The notes beneath the pieces were generated by a model, which was not told the DNA's origin, did not search any database, and saw only the letters and a program-made list of their open reading frames with translations. From assembly GCA_038396625.1 (NCBI GenBank), contig CP121688.1:2108001-2172000 (forward strand): a DNA stretch of 64,000 bases, written 5' to 3'. How positions within the stretch are numbered: position 1 is the first letter of the stretch; every line of letters begins with the position of its first letter. A program made the position numbers and the translations under genes. Of the stretch, positions 44,107 through 52,096 are shown in pieces. The DNA comes from G038396625 sp038396625. Its GTDB lineage: Bacteria; Bacillota; Clostridia; Peptostreptococcales; Thermotaleaceae.

Positions 44107-45531
44107 CTATTCTTTGATAACTATATTTTTTTCGCTCAATACCTGTCTTACAAACGCTTCTGTTGATTTTGTATCTTGGGTTAAGAATTCCAAATCAGAT
44201 TGTGAAATGTAATCCGTATTTTGTCCATCTACACAGTGATTAATATAGGATTTTCTTAGTTTATTTAAATCTAAATCCTTTGCCTTAATCATGCTTGGAT
44301 GAGTTGGTAATATGATATGGCTTCCTGGAACTTCTTCTTCAGGGTTGCCAAACCTTATGTCTATGCCATTTTCTCTAGCAAAAGACAACTGTGGCTGGAT
44401 ATGCTTTCCAGCACCTGTATATTCCGTTTCTTGCACAACAACAATCTGATCTTGATCTAATTCTTGAGCAATACTAAATGCTGCTGCTAGAGATGTATTT
44501 CCTGCAGGTCCTCTTTCCAATCCTTCTAGTTGCGCCAAAGCTTCTGTCATATAAAATACTTCTCCTTGCGCCACTGTAACGTATCTATCGATGTATCTCA
44601 AGGGTCTGGCTGCAGATCTTGGAACGTCAGATCTATCAGGTCCTGTAGCAAATGGAATTCCAAATCCTGTATGTCCTGTTGTAAAGGATTTTTTATTAAA
44701 TTGCTCATCACTGGCCATGTGTAATCCTCGTAAGTTTACACTGGCTCCTACAACAGTCACTCTATCCGCACCTGCTTTGATTAACCCTCTCGCTGTACCC
44801 GTTAAATTTCCGCCACCTGCATTCGTACAAACAACTACATCAGGGTCTCGTCCTTCTCTTTCTCTAAACTGCATAGCAATTTCATACCCTAAAGTTTCTA
44901 CCCCTGCAATACCAAAAGGCGTATATAAGGATGCATTAAAATAACCAGTTTCTTCTAATAGTCTCAAAAATGTATAGAACAATTCTGGTCCAACCGTTAA
45001 TTGTACAACTTCAGCTCCATAAGCCTCACATTTTCTAGCTTTTTCTATGATTTCTGGCTGACCCACACCCCTGCTGTCATAGCACTCTTGTACAATGATA
45101 CATTTTAAACCATGTATAGCTGCTTGACTCGCTACAGCAGCACCGTAGTTACCACTCGTAGCCGCAATAACACCCTTATATCCTAATTTTTTAGCATGAT
45201 ATACTGCATTAGCGGCTCTTCTTGCTTTAAAGCTTCCTGATGGGTTTGATGCCTCATCTTTAATAAAAATTCGAGCACCTTTTCCTTTTGGAGCCATTTT
45301 ACGTGCAAGTTTTGTCAAGTTTCTTAGCTCTAAAAGCGGTGTATTACCTACGCCTGTACTTCCCTGGATTTTTTGCATTTCTTCCAATGTATATCCTGTT
45401 TCACGCATCATTCTTTCATAATCAAATGCGATCGTTCCTGACTCAAATTGGCTATAATCAATTCCTACAGCTTTTTTCATGATCTCATTTCTTCTTGACA
45501 TAACTCCTTGATAACTCATATCTTTACTCAT
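44107..45531 (-). CDS. ortB: 2-amino-4-ketopentanoate thiolase, beta subunit
   Basis: PLP enzyme of fold type II (threonine synthase-like) that splits 2-amino-4-ketopentanoate with CoA to acetyl-CoA and alanine. The 474 residues contain the PLP lysine in NPSGSFKARRAANAVYHAKK, the nucleotide-like ATSGNYGAAVASQAA loop, and CTNAGGGNLTGTARG. The ATG at 45531 has GGAGGTGA upstream and overlaps the end of ortA by eight bases; a longer frame includes the RBS. Confidence 0.95.
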   Translation of the reverse strand: MSKDMSYQGVMSRRNEIMKKAVGIDYSQFESGTIAFDYERMMRETGYTLEEMQKIQGSTGVGNTPLLELRNLTKLARKMAPKGKGARIFIKDEASNPSGSFKARRAANAVYHAKKLGYKGVIAATSGNYGAAVASQAAIHGLKCIIVQECYDSRGVGQPEIIEKARKCEAYGAEVVQLTVGPELFYTFLRLLEETGYFNASLYTPFGIAGVETLGYEIAMQFREREGRDPDVVVCTNAGGGNLTGTARGLIKAGADRVTVVGASVNLRGLHMASDEQFNKKSFTTGHTGFGIPFATGPDRSDVPRSAARPLRYIDRYVTVAQGEVFYMTEALAQLEGLERGPAGNTSLAAAFSIAQELDQDQIVVVQETEYTGAGKHIQPQLSFARENGIDIRFGNPEEEVPGSHIILPTHPSMIKAKDLDLNKLRKSYINHCVDGQNTDYISQSDLEFLTQDTKSTEAFVRQVLSEKNIVIKE

Positions 45532-45832
45532 GAGCTTCACCTCCATCTAGTATTTCTCTTAACTGAAGGCCAATTTGAAGAAGCTCAGGTACAAAATTAC
45601 CATAGTTATGGGTATAGGTTGGATTTACTTCTATTAATTTTCCTTTTGCCACTCTGCCTGTAATGGTTTTTACTTCTACCTCATCACCAATTTCAGCATC
45701 TGCTTGTAAAAAACCCTTTACCCATGTTTCTAAAGGTACCTTTTTTGTATCATCTGGTACTTGAGGTGCTCTCTCGCTAGGTGATAAAACGATATTATGG
45801 ATTGACACCCAATTCCCTTTCACTGCTTTCAT
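45524..45832 (-). CDS. ortA: 2-amino-4-ketopentanoate thiolase, alpha subunit
   Basis: Small partner of OrtB, 102 residues. MKAVKGNWVSIHNIVLSPSERAP at the start and VKTITGRVAKGKLIEVNPTYTHNYG in the centre are characteristic. It begins nine bases after ord and overlaps ortB, so the thiolase subunits are made together. Confidence 0.94.
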   Translation of the reverse strand: MKAVKGNWVSIHNIVLSPSERAPQVPDDTKKVPLETWVKGFLQADAEIGDEVEVKTITGRVAKGKLIEVNPTYTHNYGNFVPELLQIGLQLREILDGGEAHE

Positions 45833-45841
45833 TTTTTACGC

Positions 45842-46891
45842 CTACCTTTCGATTAAGTCTCTCATATCTCCCATAATTGCTCTTGGCACAGGTAAATCAA
45901 TCATTGTCTTAAGTCCTGGTCTTGCATTGATAACATGTGGAATCATATTTACGCACATTGCAATTGTACCGATACCACCAGGAACTTCTGGATTAATAGA
46001 CATATTTATATTTGGAATGCCTTTAATTGTAATATAGTCTCCAGTATTGGTTCCTTCTAATTCTGGCTCTATTTGCTGAGGATGATCCATTTCAACCTTT
46101 AATTCACCATCAACATATCCAAATCCTTTCATTGCACAACCTGCTACATCACCTGGCTGTACTTCAGCATAAGGCGCTTTTCTATATACATTTGAAACGA
46201 TTGGCTCCATCGTTTGCTTTACTTCATCACTTAATTTCCAACCAATTGCATCTGTAATCATTCTAATAGATTCAGCAAAACCAACATGTCCAGCTAAAGT
46301 ACCTTCTTCAACACCTTTTTTAAACGCATCAACGGTAATACCAATTCCCTGTTCTTCCATAACCGCTGGTCCAAATGGAGATAAACTATTTACTCTTCGT
46401 GCTACAACATGGTCTACTTCTTCACATGCCCCTGTTAAGGTTACTACTAACAAGTCCATGATTAGTCCTGGATTAATACCTGTTCCTAATACGGTAACAC
46501 CATTTTCTTTTGCAATCTTATCCATTTCTGCAGCCAATTCTGGCTCCTGTGCTTGAGGGTAAGACATTTCTTCCGCACTTGATACTACATTAATTTTCTT
46601 TTCAAGAACAAATTTGATTTTATCAAAAGTATTTTTTGTAAAAGAATCTGTGCAGATTAAGACAACATCCGCTGCCTTTTCTGTGATCACCTCTTCATAT
46701 GTTCCCATGATCACGTCCGATCTTTCTCCTCTGTCTATGCCTAAAAGCTCATACATGCTCTTTCCTAATTTATCTCCTCTACCAACTACACCTACGATGT
46801 CTACTCCTTTTTTCTTGAGCAGCATTTTTGCCATGCCACCGCCCATAGCACCTAATCCCCAAATAATCACTTTTACATTTTCATTTTTCAT
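45842..46891 (-). CDS. ord: 2,4-diaminopentanoate dehydrogenase
   Basis: NAD(P)-dependent oxidative deaminase of 349 residues that converts 2,4-diaminopentanoate to 2-amino-4-ketopentanoate. The N-terminal Rossmann motif is VIIWGLGAMGGGMAKMLL; the fold is related to dihydrodipicolinate reductase. It is the first gene of the ornithine operon, preceded by GGAGGTG and by a sigma-54 promoter. The order ord-ortA-ortB-oraS-oraE-reactivase-orr encodes the whole route from ornithine to acetyl-CoA plus alanine. Confidence 0.95.
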   Translation of the reverse strand: MKNENVKVIIWGLGAMGGGMAKMLLKKKGVDIVGVVGRGDKLGKSMYELLGIDRGERSDVIMGTYEEVITEKAADVVLICTDSFTKNTFDKIKFVLEKKINVVSSAEEMSYPQAQEPELAAEMDKIAKENGVTVLGTGINPGLIMDLLVVTLTGACEEVDHVVARRVNSLSPFGPAVMEEQGIGITVDAFKKGVEEGTLAGHVGFAESIRMITDAIGWKLSDEVKQTMEPIVSNVYRKAPYAEVQPGDVAGCAMKGFGYVDGELKVEMDHPQQIEPELEGTNTGDYITIKGIPNINMSINPEVPGGIGTIAMCVNMIPHVINARPGLKTMIDLPVPRAIMGDMRDLIER

Positions 46892-46938
46892 TTATAGACA
46901 CCTCCAAAATTATTTTAACTTTTCAGTATAATGTTATT

Positions 46939-46954
46939 GCAATATTTGTGCCAA
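46939..46954 (-). promoter_or_regulatory. Sigma-54 promoter of the ornithine operon
   Basis: On the minus strand, TTGGCACAAATATTGCA matches the -24/-12 consensus TGGCAC-N5-TTGC without a mismatch. The start site would be near 46927, some 36 bases before the ord ATG. An RpoN activator gene lies immediately upstream. Confidence 0.92.
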
Positions 46955-47015
46955 TTCCTTGTATTTTTCATCTGCTCTTTTCTTAAATTTATGCATTATT
47001 TTCCTATTTTCTGTT

Positions 47016-47041
47016 ATTTAATGCATTATTATGCATTAAAT
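47016..47041. promoter_or_regulatory. Candidate activator site (UAS) for the ornithine operon
   Basis: Perfect 11-bp inverted repeat ATTTAATGCAT / ATGCATTAAAT with a 4-base spacer, centred about 100 bases upstream of the predicted start. This is a typical place for a sigma-54 activator to bind. A further ATGCATT half-site is at 46991. Confidence 0.75.
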
Positions 47042-47085
47042 TTGAAGTGTTTACATACTAAAAGTTTTATACAACTGCTCAATAT

Positions 47086-47117
47086 ATAAAACCTGCAAAT
47101 GTTTTTGCAGGTTTTAT
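47086..47117 (-). terminator. Terminator of the sigma-54 activator gene
   Basis: Perfect 14-bp stem (ATAAAACCTGCAAA / TTTGCAGGTTTTAT) with loop TGTT, about 20 bases past the regulator stop. It separates the regulator transcript from the ornithine operon promoter. Confidence 0.8.
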
Positions 47118-47135
47118 GCAAATATTTTTGCAGGT

Positions 47136-48527
47136 CTATTTTCCAATATTTAATTTTTTTAATTTATGCTGTAATGTTTGTCGCTTTATTCCTAATTGTC
47201 TTGCAGCTTCAGAAATGTTGTAATCACAAGTTGTTAGTACTCCTGTAATAATATCTTTTTCTATGACCTCCAGTGTATGCGTTAGATTTTCTTTTACCTT
47301 ATACTCGTGTTGATAGGGAAGCGCAAATATTTTTGCATGTATTTGAGGAGAAAAATGTTCTTTTCTTAATATTTTTTCATTTCCGACAATATTCATTGCC
47401 CCTTCTAGCGTGTTTTCTAATTCTCTTATGTTTCCAGGCCATTTATACCTTTCAAAAGCATCTAATACAAATGAATCAATTTTTTCAACTTTCTTATTAA
47501 ACTTTTTATTATGCTTATGAATAAAATAATAGGTTAATTGCTCAATATCATCTTTTCTCTCTCTTAGAGGAGGTAAATTAATGGAAATAACATTAATTCT
47601 ATAAAAAAGGTCCTTTCGAAGTCTCCCTTTTTCAATAGCCTCATAGGGCTCTTCATTAGTACTGGCAATAATCCTTACGTCTATAGGAATATCCTTTAAT
47701 GCTCCAATTCTTCGTATGGTACCCTCTTGCAATACACGCAGCAATTTGGATTGTAATTGTAATCCCATAGAATTAATTTCATCAAGAAATATAGTTCCGC
47801 CATTTGCTTGTTCAAATAAACCAGGTCTATCTACTGCTCCAGTGAAGCTTCCCTTTACTGTTCCAAATAATATTCCCTCCAATAAGGTTTCAGGTATAGC
47901 CGCACAGTTTTGTGCAAGAAAAGTTTTGGGTGCTCTAGGACCTGAATAATGAATACTCTGAGCGACTAGTTCCTTTCCTGTGCCTGTTTCTCCATAGATT
48001 AAAACACTTGAAGAGAATTCAGCCGCTTTTTTAGCATAATTAATGGCTTTTATAAAGTCCTTATTTTCTCCTATAATACTATCAAAGGTAAATCTTTTTA
48101 GATGTTTTTTTTGTTTTTCTGGCTTTGCCAATTGTGATTGCAATGACATGATTTGGTCTGATAAATGCTTAATTTTCGTAATATTTTTTGCAATTTCTAA
48201 TGCGCCCACCTTTGTTCCCTTCAAAATAATGGGTAGCGTTGTATTAATCGTAGTAATTTCTTTATTGTAATTATTTAAGTAAGTTTGTGGATGATTGATT
48301 AATTTTTCTTCAGTCCTTAATACACGTAGTAATGTACTACTCTCTTTGTTTAAACTTGGAAAAACATCTAAAAGCTTCTTGTTTAAAACATCTTCTACTT
48401 CCATGCCTTCTAATTCTGTCATGGCATGATTATATATTATTGTGCGACCTTCATTGTCTATAACATGCACACCTTCGTCAATATGCTCCAAAATAATTTC
48501 TAATATTTCTCGTATATATTTTTCCAT
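47136..48527 (-). CDS. Sigma-54-dependent activator with PAS domain
   Basis: Protein of 463 residues. An N-terminal PAS domain (residues about 5-115, EGVHVIDNEGRTIIYNHAMTELEG) probably senses a small ligand. The central AAA+ domain has Walker A GETGTGKELVAQSIH, the sigma-54 contact loop as GSFTGA (the GAFTGA variant), and GGTIFLDEINSM. The C-terminal Fis-type HTH is NISEAARQLGIKRQTLQHKLKKL. Position next to ord and its -24/-12 promoter makes it the likely regulator of ornithine use. Ornithine as the ligand is inference. RBS GGAAG. Confidence 0.93.
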   Translation of the reverse strand: MEKYIREILEIILEHIDEGVHVIDNEGRTIIYNHAMTELEGMEVEDVLNKKLLDVFPSLNKESSTLLRVLRTEEKLINHPQTYLNNYNKEITTINTTLPIILKGTKVGALEIAKNITKIKHLSDQIMSLQSQLAKPEKQKKHLKRFTFDSIIGENKDFIKAINYAKKAAEFSSSVLIYGETGTGKELVAQSIHYSGPRAPKTFLAQNCAAIPETLLEGILFGTVKGSFTGAVDRPGLFEQANGGTIFLDEINSMGLQLQSKLLRVLQEGTIRRIGALKDIPIDVRIIASTNEEPYEAIEKGRLRKDLFYRINVISINLPPLRERKDDIEQLTYYFIHKHNKKFNKKVEKIDSFVLDAFERYKWPGNIRELENTLEGAMNIVGNEKILRKEHFSPQIHAKIFALPYQHEYKVKENLTHTLEVIEKDIITGVLTTCDYNISEAARQLGIKRQTLQHKLKKLNIGK

Positions 48528-48608
48528 GAAATTCTTCCTTTCAATATAAAAAGTCCTTTCATTAGTATTCTATAAAATTTTCTTCAATCCTTTCTGATTA
48601 TATTATCA

Positions 48609-48660
48609 CTATATAAATAAATGCATGGCCAAGGATTTGGCCATGCATTTATTTATATAG
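48609..48660. terminator. Long perfect hairpin at the end of glyA
   Basis: Perfect 24-bp inverted repeat with a 4-base loop. One arm contains the last codons and the stop of glyA. Arms end in TTTATTTATATAG, giving a T-rich tail in the hairpin itself. It probably terminates glyA and insulates the regulator gene. Confidence 0.85.
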
Positions 48661-49881
48661 TGGAAACTTAGCACATAATTTTGCTATCATCTCTTTTGCT
48701 TGTTCGATTTTTTCTGGTGTCTTTATAACTACACTTATAATCTCTGCAATCTCTGTCATATCTTCTTCTTTCATACCTCTTGTAGTCACTGCTGGGGTTC
48801 CGATTCGAATGCCACTGGTTACAAAAGGACTTTGTGGATCATAAGGAATGGTATTTTTATTTACTGTAACACCTGCTTCATCTAATCGCTTTTCTGCATC
48901 TTTTCCTGTAATCTCTTGATTTCGCAGGTCTAATAGTAGTAAGTGATTATCTGTTCCCCCTGAAACAAGTCTAAATCCTCTTTTCGTTAGTTCTTCTGCT
49001 AGTTTTGCAGCATTTCTTATAATTTGGTTTTGGTATTCTTTAAATTCATCCGTTAATGCTTCTTTGAAGCTTACAGCTTTAGCAGCAATCACATGCATTA
49101 AAGGACCCCCTTGAATTCCTGGAAAAATCGCTTTATCAATTTGCTTTGCAAATTCTTCTTTACACAGAATAGCACCGCCCCTTGGTCCTCTTAGGGTTTT
49201 ATGTGTTGTTGTTGTAACAAAGTGTGCATAATCACATGGATTTGGATGTAGTCCTGCTGCTACTAATCCTGCAATATGAGCCATATCTACCATTAAATAA
49301 GCGCCTACTTCATCCGCAATCTCTCTAAATAACTTAAAATCAATGGTTCTAGGGTATGCACTGGCACCCGCTACAATTAATTTAGGATTTATCTCTTTTG
49401 CTATTCTTCGTACTTCTTCATAATTGACCTTTTCTGTTTCTTTATCTACACCATAGTCCACAAAGTTGAAGTATTTTCCAGACATATTCACCGGACTACC
49501 GTGAGTTAAGTGTCCTCCATGGGAAAGATTCATACCTAAAACAGTATCACCAGGCTTTAGAACGGCAAAATACACTCCTATATTTGCATTCGCACCTGAA
49601 TGAGGTTGCACATTTGCATGTTCTGCATTAAACAGCTTTTTTAGGCGATCTCTTGCTAAATCTTCTACTATATCAACATATTCACATCCACCATAATACC
49701 TCTTAGCAGGATAACCTTCAGCATATTTATTAGTTAGTTGACTCCCCATTGCTTCCATTACTGCGCTACTAACAAAGTTTTCTGAAGCAATTAGTTCTAT
49801 TTTACTGTGTTGCCTCTCGATTTCTTTTTCAATTGCACAGAAAACATCTATGTCCGCGCGTTTCAAATTGTCAAAATTCAT
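48649..49881 (-). CDS. glyA: Serine hydroxymethyltransferase
   Basis: PLP enzyme that interconverts serine and glycine with tetrahydrofolate; it also has threonine aldolase side activity. The 410 residues include KIELIASENFVS near the start, HVNPHSG-like NVQPHSGANANIG, the PLP lysine in VTTTTHKTLRGPRGG, and GRIGTPA-like IRIGTPAVTTRG. It is a single-gene unit with its own promoter and terminator. The ThrE-type exporter genes are divergent, which may link serine/threonine supply and export. Confidence 0.96.
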   Translation of the reverse strand: MNFDNLKRADIDVFCAIEKEIERQHSKIELIASENFVSSAVMEAMGSQLTNKYAEGYPAKRYYGGCEYVDIVEDLARDRLKKLFNAEHANVQPHSGANANIGVYFAVLKPGDTVLGMNLSHGGHLTHGSPVNMSGKYFNFVDYGVDKETEKVNYEEVRRIAKEINPKLIVAGASAYPRTIDFKLFREIADEVGAYLMVDMAHIAGLVAAGLHPNPCDYAHFVTTTTHKTLRGPRGGAILCKEEFAKQIDKAIFPGIQGGPLMHVIAAKAVSFKEALTDEFKEYQNQIIRNAAKLAEELTKRGFRLVSGGTDNHLLLLDLRNQEITGKDAEKRLDEAGVTVNKNTIPYDPQSPFVTSGIRIGTPAVTTRGMKEEDMTEIAEIISVVIKTPEKIEQAKEMIAKLCAKFPLYK

Positions 49882-49936
49882 TATTTTGAACTCCTTTCTT
49901 ATGTAATTAAAGTATACTTAAACTTGCTTAAATCTT

Positions 49937-49965
49937 ATTATAATTTTAATTAGCATATTTTACAA
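49937..49965 (-). promoter_or_regulatory. Promoter of glyA
   Basis: On the minus strand, TTGTAA (49965-49960), a 17-base spacer, then TATAAT (49942-49937). It lies about 55-85 bases upstream of the ATG. Confidence 0.78.
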
Positions 49966-50040
49966 CTTTTGTTTCAAAATACTAGTAAAATATTTTACCT
50001 TCAAATCATAAAAAAATTACAATTCTTAACTTATATTATA

Positions 50041-50069
50041 TTGTAACCTAATTTCTATTCTGTTATAAT
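50041..50069 (+). promoter_or_regulatory. Promoter of the thrE-like genes
   Basis: TTGTAA (50041-50046), a 17-base spacer, then TATAAT (50064-50069). The start site near 50076 gives a leader of about 130 bases. The region 49882-50206 otherwise holds only the glyA promoter and a hairpin. Confidence 0.75.
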
Positions 50070-50115
50070 TGATTCTGTTGTAAAATAAGCTATTCTGCTG
50101 AAACCAAATAGTAGA

Positions 50116-50147
50116 AATTCAGGTGGAGAGTATACTCCACCTGAATT
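50116..50147 (+). promoter_or_regulatory. Hairpin in the leader of the thrE-like genes
   Basis: Perfect 13-bp stem AATTCAGGTGGAG / CTCCACCTGAATT with loop AGTATA, inside the predicted 5' untranslated region. It has no T-run after it on the plus strand, so it is not an obvious terminator. It could be an attenuator element or a protein site. Confidence 0.55.
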
Positions 50148-50206
50148 AAATTATAGTTTATATTTTTAAATACTTGATATAGAAATGTGTAAAGGAGTGA
50201 TCCATC

Positions 50207-50989
50207 ATGCATCCCACTAAAAAAAACATTCTTGCACTTGCACTATATGCAGGAGAAATCATGCTCAAAAACGGTGCCGAAACCTATCGTGTAGAAGATA
50301 CTATTATTCGTATCTGTCAAGCATATAACATAAATCGAGTAGAATCTTTCGTAACACCTACAGGCATATTTGTCTCAGTAGATGACCAAAACAATGGAGA
50401 TGAGGCTATCTCTTTTCTCAAAAGAATTAAAAATAGAACCATTGACTTAAATAAAATATCAAAAATTAATGATTTTTCTCGTACAATTGCAATTTCTCAT
50501 TTATCAACAGATGAAGGAATGAAAATACTAAGAGATATCGATGCATTACCTAAATATAACAAGTATTTAAAGACGCTATGTGCCGGCATTACTTCAGCTT
50601 TTTTAGGGATCTTATTAGGCGCAACGATTACCGATGCAATCACTTCATTCTTTGTCTCTATCTTAGTGTATATTTTTGTTACTTTTGTTGACAATTTAAA
50701 TTCTAATGTATTTATACAAAATGCTAGTGGAGGGGCCATGGCATCCTTATTAGCTATTTTAGCTGTACACTTAAACATTGGTGTTAACTTAGACAAAATC
50801 ATCATTAGTTCCATTATGATTCTAGTTCCTGGTGTGGCAATTACCAATGCAATTCGAGATTCTATATCTGGCGACTTTTTATCTGGACTTGCTAGAGCTG
50901 CAGAAGCAGCTATTATTGCAATAGCGATTGCTGTGGGAGCAGGAACTGTTATGAATACTTGGATACAAATTTTCGGAGGTGTACGATGA
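50207..50989 (+). CDS. Threonine/serine exporter, ThrE N-terminal type (DUF1212)
   Basis: Protein of 260 residues. The cytoplasmic N-terminal half has the conserved GAETYRVEDTI and SFVTPTGIFVS. The C-terminal half has about five membrane helices (AFLGILLGATITDAI and on). In Corynebacterium glutamicum ThrE the two halves are one protein; here they are two genes, overlapping by four bases. Role: export of threonine and serine. RBS AAAGGAG. Confidence 0.9.
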   Translation: MHPTKKNILALALYAGEIMLKNGAETYRVEDTIIRICQAYNINRVESFVTPTGIFVSVDDQNNGDEAISFLKRIKNRTIDLNKISKINDFSRTIAISHLSTDEGMKILRDIDALPKYNKYLKTLCAGITSAFLGILLGATITDAITSFFVSILVYIFVTFVDNLNSNVFIQNASGGAMASLLAILAVHLNIGVNLDKIIISSIMILVPGVAITNAIRDSISGDFLSGLARAAEAAIIAIAIAVGAGTVMNTWIQIFGGVR

Positions 50990-51432
50990 TATTATCACAG
51001 TTTGTATTTTCGTTTCTTGCAACAATAGGCTTTGCGGTATTATTTAATATTCCTAAAAACACAATTATTAAAGCTTCTTTTGGAGGTGCTATAGGATGGT
51101 CTGCATTTATTTACTCAAAAATGCTTTTACATTCTCCTGTATTTGCTACCTTTATAGGTGCCCTTGTGGTAGCAGGTATTAGCGAGATATTTGCTAGAAA
51201 ATTCAAAGAAGCTGTCACAGTATTTGTAATTCCCGGCATACTGCCTCTCGTTCCTGGCGTAGGAACGTACTATACAATGATTGCAATGATAGAAAATGAT
51301 TTGTATAAATCTGCAAGAATTGGTACAGAAACAATATTCATCGCTGGTAGCATTGCAGCAGCTATTTTAATTGTGTCTTCTTTTATGAGAATGCTTGTTC
51401 AACTTAAAAAAACTGTTATAAAAAAATCATAA
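50986..51432 (+). CDS. Threonine/serine exporter, second membrane subunit (ThrE2-like, DUF3815)
   Basis: Protein of 148 residues with four or five membrane helices: FVFSFLATIGFAVLFNI, GGAIGWSAFIYSKML, FATFIGALVVAGISEIFARK, and FVIPGILPLVPGVGTYYTM, the last a family signature. The ATG overlaps the preceding stop (ATGA) and GGAGGTG lies just upstream. It forms the other half of the exporter. Confidence 0.9.
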   Translation: MILSQFVFSFLATIGFAVLFNIPKNTIIKASFGGAIGWSAFIYSKMLLHSPVFATFIGALVVAGISEIFARKFKEAVTVFVIPGILPLVPGVGTYYTMIAMIENDLYKSARIGTETIFIAGSIAAAILIVSSFMRMLVQLKKTVIKKS

Positions 51433-51437
51433 TACAT

Positions 51438-51502
51438 CTTTTTATATTAAAAATATGGTATAAACTAAGATTCAGTTTATACCATATTTTTAATATAAAA
51501 AG
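51438..51502. terminator. Bidirectional terminator, 29-bp perfect stem
   Basis: Perfect 29-bp inverted repeat with a 7-base loop lying exactly between two convergent genes. The arms start CTTTTTATATT and end AATATAAAAAG, giving U-rich ends in both directions. Confidence 0.92.
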
Positions 51503-51925
51503 CTATAAAATTCGTGATATTACTGGAACATACCTTTTATCCTTCTTAAATTTGCCTTCAAATTTTTTTATAATAAAAAATGTAATCGTCATGAAGGCAA
51601 AACCTATCATTGCCCCATATATTTCCGCATTTTCAATTATTCCTATAGATTTTAATAGATAACTTCCTCCAGCAATCCCAAATAACATCATAAATAATGG
51701 AATTACATAAACAATGAAGGCAGCTCCTAAAACATTTTGGGTTTCCATATTCACTTCCACCATATCTCCCACTTTTGCATTTAATTCATTTGCAGCAATA
51801 ATATGCATATTCATATTTTCTGCTCCATGTTGACATGCACCACAGTCTCCACAAGCAGCATGCTTTGTCATTAATATTTTTGCTCTATTGTCAGATATTT
51901 CGATTACTTTACCTGATTGATGCAT
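51503..51925 (-). CDS. RseC/MucC family SoxR-reducing-type protein
   Basis: Membrane protein of 140 residues. The N-terminal part holds a cysteine cluster (KHAACGDCGACQHG), the likely Fe-S or redox site. Two membrane helices follow (near 70-95 and 100-120) and a basic tail. RseC proteins are linked to electron flow beside Rnf complexes or to SoxR reduction; no such genes are near here. The ATG at 51925 with AGGTGA upstream is preferred over a GTG that overlaps the RBS. Confidence 0.85.
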   Translation of the reverse strand: MHQSGKVIEISDNRAKILMTKHAACGDCGACQHGAENMNMHIIAANELNAKVGDMVEVNMETQNVLGAAFIVYVIPLFMMLFGIAGGSYLLKSIGIIENAEIYGAMIGFAFMTITFFIIKKFEGKFKKDKRYVPVISRIL

Positions 51926-52048
51926 TTGTCTCACCTCGCTTGAAACATAATTATAAATAAATTTTTATAACATATTATAACTTATTTTACGACAATAGTA
52001 AAATGTAACACAGTTAAGAGAATTTAAATAACTAGATCATTTGGATCT

Positions 52049-52096
52049 ACAGAAGAATAATCGGAGTGTCAATAGACACGCCGATTATTCTTCTGT
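52049..52096 (-). terminator. Terminator of hisS-aspS
   Basis: 22-bp arms (21 pairs match) with loop AATA. One arm covers the last codons and stop of aspS (ACAGAAGAATAATCGG). It marks the end of the operon. Confidence 0.85.
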
